This document shows positions 57,040-64,000 of a DNA stretch of 64,000 nt, piece after piece. This DNA is from Thermoflavimicrobium daqui (GTDB taxonomy: Bacteria > Bacillota > Bacilli > Thermoactinomycetales > Thermoactinomycetaceae), in assembly GCF_003313465.1 (NCBI RefSeq), contig NZ_KZ845663.1, positions 666,947-730,946 of the forward strand, in the 5' to 3' direction. The notes under the pieces are model-generated. The model was not told the origin of the DNA and did no database searches. It saw only the letters and a list, made by a program, of their open reading frames with translations. The position numbers were made by a program, and so were the translations under genes. How positions within the stretch are numbered: position 1 is the first letter of the stretch; the number at the start of each line of letters is the position of its first letter.

Positions 57040-57516
57040 TTACTTCAGCTTTGAAATGGTCTGTAGATATTCTTCTTGGAAATATTCGATTACTTTTTCC
57101 ATCATAACTTTGCGCGTTAATATTCCAATAAATTTATTTTTTACATCGATAATCGGAATATACGATCGATTAACCAATACTTCAAAAGCAAATGAAAAAA
57201 TGGAATTAGCTAAAATACCACCATGTGTTTGATTCATCGCTTCACGTACTTTATGTTTTCGTAACTGCGAAAAATCAATCTCACTACTTTGGCTTTGTGT
57301 TAACATAAAATCTAAAATATCGGTCTTACTAATAATCCCTTCTACTTCTTCTTCTTGATTAATAACAGGCACAGAAGTTGTTCCCTTACGAGTTAATACC
57401 AATAAAGCTCGCTCCAATGACCAATCTGGATCTACAACAACCACTTGTTCCTTGGGAATAATGAAAGGAGCAATTTCTTTGGAGAACAAATAGTTTGTTC
57501 GATTTTGGCCTTTCAT
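57040..57516 (-). CDS. cbpB: Tandem CBS-domain protein, CbpB/DarB-like c-di-AMP receptor
   Basis: This 158-residue protein has two CBS motifs (residues 20-75 and 85-150). Blocks SLERALLVLTRKGTTSVPVI and IPIIDVKNKFIGILTRKVMM closely resemble B. subtilis DarB (YkuL), which binds c-di-AMP and in the free form stimulates Rel and pyruvate carboxylase. The ATG is chosen over a GTG six bases upstream that is too near GGGAGA. It lies beside a c-di-AMP riboswitch and the kdp operon. Confidence 0.85.
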   Translation of the reverse strand: MKGQNRTNYLFSKEIAPFIIPKEQVVVVDPDWSLERALLVLTRKGTTSVPVINQEEEVEGIISKTDILDFMLTQSQSSEIDFSQLRKHKVREAMNQTHGGILANSIFSFAFEVLVNRSYIPIIDVKNKFIGILTRKVMMEKVIEYFQEEYLQTISKLK

Positions 57517-58774
57517 ATGCACAATCTCCCTACATTTTAATAAAATTATTTATAATCAAAAAGAATTTTAGACAAATATAAATATAAGTAGTAGAATAAC
57601 CCTAATAGGCTAAGAGTAACGATTCATCCCTTTCCATTATCCTAATAGTAGTTTATCACAGGATGGATATAAGAAAAATAGCCTAGAGATAAATGTTAAA
57701 ATAAAAATACAACTGTATATAGTTGGGGTTGATAGCAGGATCAACCAATAATTATATCAGATCCATACTTTAGAAATATAACCCTCTAACCCCCCCCTAT
57801 AAAATTCCACCTATATTCATAACACGGGATATAGTTTTTCTCCTTATCAACCAATCATCGGCTTCTGAATTACTTTCGTAGTCTGAATAGCCCCATACAA
57901 TTTCTTAGATTATAACTCTAAGCAGTTCTTGCTCCTATAGATAGGAAAGTCAATTCTAACAAGTGCCATATTTGACCTTCGTTTAAGAATATCCTAGGCT
58001 TTTTTTAAGTTATGTTACGTAATCTTCAATGAATAATGATTACTGTTCCATTCTTTTTTCTTATACATATCTATACAAAATAATCCCTACTACTAGACGG
58101 AAAAGGTTGTAAACGCTATCAGAAATCCACTGCCTACTAACTTACAAGGCTAGTTATGCGGTCTTTATACCTAATAAATATGACCTAGATCAATGAACTG
58201 TAAGAAAATACCCTTGACATAAACTTAGTCATTACTAATTAATGAAAACAGCTACTAGAAGGTCATCTAAACTGTTTAAAACAAACAGAAACCTAACCAT
58301 GACTCCCTATTAAAGCACACTGAGAGTCATATCCATCATCAAATATTCCTCCTTACCACATGAAATATACTTACACCCATAAAACCCTAATCATAAAGTT
58401 AACGAAGCTAAATTTCATTCTACACTAAAATTAGAGAGATAGAAATTAAACTGCTTAGTCCATGTAATCGTGTCTAAACGGCAAACCAAGTACAATTATA
58501 CAGGGACTATCCATGTTGGAGCTTGTTAATCTTTGGTTCGTACTTAAATAATAGGATATAAGTGTTCCCAAACTTTTTTATAAGCCTTAGTGGAAATATA
58601 GTCATTTACTTCTCCCCTGTTATTTTACATTATCTATTCAAAAAACAATAGAATCTTATACATATCTATCATATTTATTGATAATTTCAAAAAAAATTGT
58701 AGTCATGAACTAGCTTTGTTATAATATCAATTATAATTGAACTTATTTTTAACAAATAAAGAAAGGGATTTATA
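57517..58774. other. 1.26-kb region without recognisable genes
   Basis: No open frame over 60 codons with a ribosome-binding site occurs. The sequence is AT-rich, with stops in all frames. One hairpin, GGTTGAT / ATCAACC (57727-57746), and a homopolymeric CCCCCCC at 57790-57796 stand out. It may be a decayed gene region or carry an unrecognised RNA. Confidence 0.5.
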
Positions 58775-59062
58775 ATGGATCAACAGAAAAAACAATTAGT
58801 TGCTATGATCTTAGCTATTCTTAAAGACCTATATGATAAAATATGTAAGTTAGAAGCCGTATTTGATTCAAACAGTATACATATCTTATCGAGAAACCTT
58901 GATCCAATTCAACAACTCTTACAAATTTTACAGATTTCAGAAGAAAATCATGATCACTTTTACAGTTTAATGCAACTATACTTAGATGAAGAAATGACTT
59001 TGCCAGAAATCTTATTGGAATTTGAAAAATATGTTTCTCTTAGCCAAGATCAAACAGTTTAA
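58775..59062 (+). CDS. Small hypothetical helical protein, 95 residues
   Basis: This acidic, mostly helical soluble protein (KDLYDKICKLEAVFDSNSIH, EEMTLPEILLEFEKYVSL) has GAAAGGG before the ATG and a strong terminator overlapping its end, so it is a genuine monocistronic gene. The family is not recognised. Confidence 0.62.
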   Translation: MDQQKKQLVAMILAILKDLYDKICKLEAVFDSNSIHILSRNLDPIQQLLQILQISEENHDHFYSLMQLYLDEEMTLPEILLEFEKYVSLSQDQTV

Positions 59063-59091
59063 GGAACAGGAGGGATCTCCTCTTGTTCCTT
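59061..59091 (+). terminator. Terminator of the 95-residue gene
   Basis: AAGGAACA pairs with TGTTCCTT, with an inner GGAG/CTCC helix, beginning at the stop codon. Confidence 0.82.
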
Positions 59092-59476
59092 TAGTCCATT
59101 CTATTTGTAGTATATATCCTTTTTCTTATTTCTTATATTATCCTTCTTTACTTCACTTCTCAACTATTCCCCCCCTTGTTGCTATTTATCTAAAAATCTT
59201 TTAATAATTGAACAGCTTACCACATAAATATAAACCAATCTTAGAGCGAACTCTGAGAACTTTCTAGTTAAATATTTATTGCATTAACCTTTTAAGAATT
59301 TGTTGCATAAAATCAGCTGCTCATCGCACTTATTCTAGGAATGATCTAGAATTTTGGTTGAATTATGCAACATACTCTTTTATTTCAAATTAATATTTCC
59401 CTGTTATAGACGAAAAGGATATCAATAGGGTAAGATGGGTAGGCTATGACAACGATAGAAAGGAAGGTTATTATCA
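59063..59476. other. Intergenic region with a 72-bp inverted-repeat element
   Basis: Contains the inverted-repeat element at 59301-59372. The rest is AT-rich with no coding frame bearing a ribosome-binding site. Confidence 0.45.
59301..59372. repeat. 72-bp element with 10-bp terminal inverted repeats
   Basis: TGTTGCATAA (59301-59310) and TTATGCAACA (59363-59372) are exact inverted repeats. A related end, TTTATGCAACA, occurs at 22904-22914, so the two may belong to one MITE family. Confidence 0.5.
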
Positions 59477-60328
59477 ATGTGGTTTGTCTTAGCCTTAATA
59501 AGCTCTCTTACCTTTGGACTAGCTGGTTTTATGATGAAAGCTAGTTCAGCCAAACAGGGATCTACTGATCACTTACTTTGGGGTCTTTATTTCTCTGGCA
59601 CCCTCGGCTTTTTAATTTGGGTCCTTTTAACCGGCACATGGTCATGGGACTTCGCTTCGATTTTGTCAGGAATTATTATTGGTATTGGATCTGCAGCAGG
59701 AAATCTACTGTTTATGAAGGCACTTGACCATGGTCCAGCTAGCTTAACTTCTCCGATTGTAAATAGTAACGTGGTATTTACTGTTGCACTTTCTGTCATT
59801 TTTTATGGGGAAAAATTATCATTATCTGAATGGATCGGCATCGCTCTACTAATTATTGCAATTATTATTTTACCGATCGACCCTGATGAAAAATTACGTA
59901 TACACAACCTTCATTGGTACTTACTTGTTTTAATAGCTACACTTCTTTTCTTTCTACGCAATGGAGGATTAAAAATTACCGAAGAAATGCACCTACCTAA
60001 CGCAATGATCTTATTTATTAGTTATTTTTTTGGACTTATTTGGTTCTCAGTTGAAATAATTCGGAAGAAGCATTCAAAGCTAGCTAAATCAGCAAAAAAA
60101 ATTGGTTTAGGATGGGGACTTGGCTCTGGTATCTTTTCGTTCGCTGGAATGCAAATTTATGCGATTGCACTTGCAGAGGGGCCAGCAAGTATTGTTTCTC
60201 CTATATTCTCTACAAACAGTCTTGTGGTCGCCATCTTATCCATCTGGATTTACCGTGAGCGACTATCTCTACTACAAACGCTGTCATTAATCATATTGTT
60301 TATCGGTCTTATCTGTATTCGACTTTAA
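59477..60328 (+). CDS. EamA/DMT-family transporter
   Basis: This 283-residue protein has ten predicted helices in two EamA repeats (residues 1-140 and 145-283). Each repeat ends in the typical SPI...N/S..V motif (LTSPIVNSNVVFTVALSVIF and ASIVSPIFSTNSLVVAILSI). It is probably an exporter of metabolites or amino acids. GAAAGGAAGG precedes the ATG. The uppP gene follows 68 bp later on the same strand. Confidence 0.9.
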   Translation: MWFVLALISSLTFGLAGFMMKASSAKQGSTDHLLWGLYFSGTLGFLIWVLLTGTWSWDFASILSGIIIGIGSAAGNLLFMKALDHGPASLTSPIVNSNVVFTVALSVIFYGEKLSLSEWIGIALLIIAIIILPIDPDEKLRIHNLHWYLLVLIATLLFFLRNGGLKITEEMHLPNAMILFISYFFGLIWFSVEIIRKKHSKLAKSAKKIGLGWGLGSGIFSFAGMQIYAIALAEGPASIVSPIFSTNSLVVAILSIWIYRERLSLLQTLSLIILFIGLICIRL

Positions 60329-60396
60329 CTAGAAAGATATACTACAGAGATCGCCTGCTACTCATTTTTTATATGGAGAGGATAGGATGAGTAACT

Positions 60397-61179
60397 ATGG
60401 ATTGGTTAGAAGCGGCGATTCTAGGAATTTTACAAGGTTTAACTGAATTTTTACCGATTAGTAGCACGGGACATCTTTACTTAGGAAGACACTTTTTCGG
60501 TTTAAATGAGGCAGGACTATTTCTAGACACTATGCTCCACTTTGGGACGCTGATTGCAGTCTTTAGCGTATATAGACAAGAAATTTTTCAAATACTCAAG
60601 AATCCTTTTAATAAACTTAGTCTACTTATTTTAGTAGGAACAATACCTACTGTATTGATCGGACTCTCATTCAAAGACTACTTTGAAGCGATTTCTCAAA
60701 CAGGGATTACGATTGGATGGGAATTCTTAATGACAGGGGTTATTTTATGGATAGCTGAATCGATAAAATCCCATGGTCACAAATCTTTAGATCAAATTAC
60801 TTTTCGTGATGCACTTTTTATAGGTACATTTCAAGGGCTTGCCATTATGCCAGCTTTATCACGTTCTGGACTTACCATCGCTGCTGCATTATTTTGTCGG
60901 ATTAACAAGTCAACGGCAGCTTATTTTTCTTTCCTGCTATCAATACCTTCTATTGCTGGTGCAGTTCTATTACAAGGATTGGAAATGATATCACATAAAG
61001 CAGAAATCTTGCCTCTTAGCTCACTACTAATCGCCACTATTTTTTCTGCCTTATTTGGTTATATGGCAGTCAAATGGATGATATCTATTTTACAAAAAGG
61101 GTCATTAAAAATCTTTTCCATCTATGTGTGGATTTTAGGAGTTTTAATTCTAATAACACAGAATTTAATTATCCTTTAA
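60397..61179 (+). CDS. uppP: Undecaprenyl-diphosphatase
   Basis: This 260-residue integral membrane phosphatase of the BacA/UppP type recycles undecaprenyl diphosphate for wall synthesis and gives bacitracin tolerance. The catalytic motifs are LQGLTEFLPISSTGHL near residue 14 and MPALSRSGLTIAA near 150. Length matches the family. A weak AGGATGAG precedes the ATG. Confidence 0.95.
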   Translation: MDWLEAAILGILQGLTEFLPISSTGHLYLGRHFFGLNEAGLFLDTMLHFGTLIAVFSVYRQEIFQILKNPFNKLSLLILVGTIPTVLIGLSFKDYFEAISQTGITIGWEFLMTGVILWIAESIKSHGHKSLDQITFRDALFIGTFQGLAIMPALSRSGLTIAAALFCRINKSTAAYFSFLLSIPSIAGAVLLQGLEMISHKAEILPLSSLLIATIFSALFGYMAVKWMISILQKGSLKIFSIYVWILGVLILITQNLIIL

Positions 61180-61346
61180 CATTTTTTATTTTGTAATTTC
61201 ATATTGCGCCATGCTTTTTATATATTTGTCTAAGTACTAAACATAAGCCGAGTAGACTTGATCGTAAACTAGATTTTTAGTAAAATATAGTTGAATTAAG
61301 AACATCAGTTCGAAATTCCGCGAACGCACATTTGGAGGGATGCGGG

Positions 61347-61916
61347 ATGGGCATAAAGCAATCCAATGAGTCTTTATTAGAGTTATGTGAACTGATTTTA
61401 CCTGAAGACTCTTCGTTACACCATGAAGTTTGTTTAAGTATGGATCAACCTGAAAAGTATCTTGAGCTATTTCCTTCATTGAAAATATACGATCAGCAAT
61501 CTCAATTACCCTGGTTTGCTCTGCTACATGGATTACAAACACGTGGGTTTATGTATGAGCTAACCAGTCGAACCCAAGCCCAATATTTAGACTTTTATCC
61601 TAATTCAATTTCATCACATGTTCGATCCAACTATTCTTTAATTCGCGAAGACTCTCATTCCGCTTCTGAATATGCTCATCAGTATATCAATCAATTGCTC
61701 TCTATAACTAGTGAGTATTTATATCCTTACGGCTATGTATTAGGAGAGTGGACTTCCCCAGCCCATCCTTCTTATATCACCTTAATGCCTCGAGGCATTG
61801 CAACCAAGTGCCGCTCTCAAGCAAAGAAAGCCGGCTATGGGGAAATTTTTATCCATCCTTCTTTCCGGTATGGACTATCTCAAATTGATCAAAAAATTTC
61901 CTATTGTCTTGCCTAA
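61347..61916 (+). CDS. Hypothetical protein, 189 residues (DUF6630-like)
   Basis: This soluble protein has the pattern LPWFALLHGLQTRGFMYELT near residue 50 and a C-terminal MPRGIATKCRSQAKKAGYGE segment. The first recalls DUF6630, but this is tentative. The ATG is seven bases after GGAGGG; a TTG upstream overlaps that site. It ends before a strong bidirectional terminator. Confidence 0.6.
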   Translation: MGIKQSNESLLELCELILPEDSSLHHEVCLSMDQPEKYLELFPSLKIYDQQSQLPWFALLHGLQTRGFMYELTSRTQAQYLDFYPNSISSHVRSNYSLIREDSHSASEYAHQYINQLLSITSEYLYPYGYVLGEWTSPAHPSYITLMPRGIATKCRSQAKKAGYGEIFIHPSFRYGLSQIDQKISYCLA

Positions 61917-61979
61917 TATTATATACATCATTGAACTTATCACTGGTTATTATTTATCATTCCATTTGGTTAATCAGCA

Positions 61980-62010
61980 AAAAGAGCTCCTCAAAATGAG
62001 GGGCTCTTTT
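61980..62010. terminator. Bidirectional terminator
   Basis: AAAAGAGCTCCTC and GAGGGGCTCTTTT form 13 pairs (one G-U) with an AAAAT loop. It serves the convergent genes on both sides. Confidence 0.88.
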
Positions 62011-62028
62011 CAGTAAAAGAAAGATTTC

Positions 62029-62802
62029 TTATATCTGAGGAATCGCTTTATTTTTCTTTACTTTTCTTGGACAAGACTTACAACACGTACCAAGTATATG
62101 GGTCTGATAATATAAACAGCACGTTTGCCGAATTCTTATGTAACTGTCTTCATCGATTACATATGTTTTTGGAGAATCAAATTTTTTAAGTGGATTTTGG
62201 GCTTCGCCAAATAATCTGGGAGAAGCAGCATGTATTAAATACTGGAGATCTGCATTAGCTCTCTGACGTGTATGATTATCAAAGTCCTTTATTTTTTCTT
62301 CATATAACCAGAAAATATAAATAGCTGTATTTTCCCATAAAGTAGACAAAGGAACTCGTGTAACAAGAGTCAGCGTATGCCAAACCCTGGTAATATTTTC
62401 AGCAAAAAGTTCTTGAATCAGTCGATCGCGCCAAACTTCTCGTTCTCCTTCAATATTGCTCGTCAATCCGCTTTCTAATCGTAATCTAGGCATCCAGCGA
62501 TCCGCTTTCCAATCTGGCTCAATAAAGCAATGATCTGCTTTCATCATTAACCCTTTATTCCATACACTCATAGAAAACAAAACTGGAAGGACAACCATAT
62601 ATGCATATCTTTTAGAAAGCTGAGATGCAGCTACCTGAAGCGATGGAAAATCTAGCACTTTCGTTAAATGATTCAAGTATGATTCACACTTCTTAGGTTC
62701 AAAAAGATCCAGCGCTTTTACTGTTTCTAAATGGTCCATTGAAGATTTCTGAGTTAATCGGAAATGTTGCTGTAAATAATGCATTTCTTCTGTTTGAAGC
62801 AT
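62029..62802 (-). CDS. FhuF-like siderophore-iron reductase
   Basis: This 257-residue protein has the C-terminal cysteine motif CC-x10-CC-x2-C (near residues 227-243), which binds a [2Fe-2S] cluster in FhuF-type ferric-siderophore reductases. The remainder matches the helical FhuF-like fold. It would release iron from imported siderophores in the cytoplasm. GAGGGGG lies upstream of the ATG. Two Fur-box-like sites at 62863-62881 and 63037-63055 fit iron-repressed expression. Confidence 0.82.
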   Translation of the reverse strand: MLQTEEMHYLQQHFRLTQKSSMDHLETVKALDLFEPKKCESYLNHLTKVLDFPSLQVAASQLSKRYAYMVVLPVLFSMSVWNKGLMMKADHCFIEPDWKADRWMPRLRLESGLTSNIEGEREVWRDRLIQELFAENITRVWHTLTLVTRVPLSTLWENTAIYIFWLYEEKIKDFDNHTRQRANADLQYLIHAASPRLFGEAQNPLKKFDSPKTYVIDEDSYIRIRQTCCLYYQTHILGTCCKSCPRKVKKNKAIPQI

Positions 62803-62862
62803 AAAACACTACCCCCTCTAATCACAAACGAAGCAAATCTCTGACCCACAAATCTATATCCA

Positions 62863-62881
62863 AATCATGATTGTCATGATG
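62863..62881. promoter_or_regulatory. Fur-box-like site, proximal
   Basis: AATCATGATTGTCATGATG matches the 19-bp Fur consensus at about 14 positions, 61 bp upstream of the FhuF-like start codon. Confidence 0.5.
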
Positions 62882-63036
62882 ATCCATCTTTTTATGTATG
62901 TAAGATCGATTTTTTTCCTTAGGCTAAACAAACCTTTAATCAAATCTATGAACAGCCTAAATATTGGAATAAGCCCAAAAAATAAACAATGAGTTTATAC
63001 ACCCTCTAGACAAATAAAAATATAAAAAACCTGCGA

Positions 63037-63062
63037 GATAATGAAATTCATTATCAATTATA
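63037..63062 (-). promoter_or_regulatory. Fur box at a -10 element
   Basis: GATAATGAAATTCATTATC (63037-63055) is a perfect palindrome and matches the Fur consensus at 16 of 19 positions. On the minus strand it directly follows TATAAT (63057-63062), the arrangement of a Fur-repressed promoter, reading toward the FhuF-like gene 235 bp away. Confidence 0.72.
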
Positions 63063-63351
63063 CTGCAAAAAGGAATAAAGTTCTATCCTTTTATTCATAA
63101 GATATGACTTGATTTTCTATAATGAACTCCATTTTTAATCACAAATCCTAAATTATTCATAATATTTTACCGTTTTTACGTAAGAAGCTCCCTGCTTATA
63201 GAAACAGGGAGATGAATTAGGCATTATTCGCTCTAATCGAGTATAGAAAGACAGCCCTTCTATTCACTGAATCCTCTTGACCTTTTAGCCTAGCTTAAGG
63301 AAAAGGTTCATCCTCATTAGTATTTTAGAAGTTAATTTTCTATCTAAAACT

Positions 63352-63387
63352 AAAAAACGCTGACGAATATTCATATTCGTCAGCGTT
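63352..63387 (-). terminator. Terminator immediately after the 16S rRNA gene
   Basis: AACGCTGACGAATA and TATTCGTCAGCGTT form a perfect 14-bp stem with a four-base loop, followed by TTTTTT on the minus strand. It lies 82 bp after the mature 16S end. Confidence 0.9.
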
Positions 63388-63468
63388 ATGTATTCCTTGA
63401 AAACTAAAGGTGAGAACATGACCCAAGAGGTTTCGATTCAAAATTTGTATCGATAAAGATACTCCGTA

Positions 63469-64000
<532 letters not shown>

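Larger units (their letters stand above)
62803..63468. other. Intergenic region with Fur boxes, possible micropeptide, and rRNA terminator
   Basis: Contains two Fur-like boxes, a possible 21-codon frame on the minus strand (62822-62887, MDHHDNHDLDIDLWVRDLLR plus Leu, no clear ribosome-binding site), a hairpin CTCCCTG/CAGGGAG near 63189-63212, and the rRNA terminator at 63352-63387. Confidence 0.5.

Overview
The window is a low-GC Gram-positive chromosome segment of the class Bacilli. Evidence: many genes have Bacillus subtilis counterparts (yunC/D/E/F, yneK, yfkAB, dapH/dapL, sufCDSUB, darB), ribosome-binding sites are strong AGGAGG types matching the anti-SD CCTCCTTTCT of the 16S gene at the right end, starts are often TTG or GTG, and a class D sortase is present. 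The gene mix and 16S fragment would suit Thermoactinomycetaceae or a neighbouring Bacillales family, but that is an inference that a 16S search would settle.

Layout. 1-2486: minus-strand operon of an LPDTA wall protein, class D sortase, TcpC-like conjugation protein and a cut-off membrane protein, probably the edge of an integrative conjugative element or a relic of one. 2.9-18.4 kb: housekeeping and accessory genes (DUF3891, an unknown membrane protein, radical SAM YfkAB, YneK, cold-shock protein, GNAT, MMPL exporter, RluA-type pseudouridine synthase, yunC/D/E/F, QueT). 18.7-28.4 kb: JAMM-like protein plus nicotinate phosphoribosyltransferase, flavin monooxygenase, GNAT, glyoxylate-shunt genes aceBA with palindromic operators, and two membrane proteins. 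28.6-33.3 kb: an RRNPP-type HTH-TPR regulator and a three-gene acetylase-variant diaminopimelate operon. 33.4-39.1 kb: a complete five-gene xanthine dehydrogenase operon preceded by a variant guanine-class riboswitch. 39.5-45.9 kb: glpQ and the sufCDSUB operon. 46-49.9 kb: CPBP protease, MBL hydrolase and small proteins. 49.9-57.5 kb: a potassium / c-di-AMP locus: darB-like CBS protein, ydaO-type c-di-AMP riboswitch, DUF2294 gene, structured leader, kdpFABC and a kinase-less KdpD. 58.8-62.8 kb: small hypotheticals, EamA transporter, UppP, and a FhuF-like ferric reductase behind Fur boxes. 63.5-64 kb: 3' end of a 16S rRNA gene on the minus strand followed directly by a terminator rather than a 23S gene.

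Functional links. The purine riboswitch sits where its ligand family would report substrate for the xanthine dehydrogenase encoded downstream. In the Kdp region a c-di-AMP-binding protein homologue, a c-di-AMP riboswitch and a high-affinity K+ pump lie within 8 kb, in line with the known role of c-di-AMP in potassium homeostasis. Iron is represented by suf (inverted repeat and Fur-like site at the promoter) and by the FhuF-like gene. At least three decayed genes (a membrane protein, a Nudix hydrolase, a nitroreductase) lie in the intergenic regions, showing ongoing gene loss.
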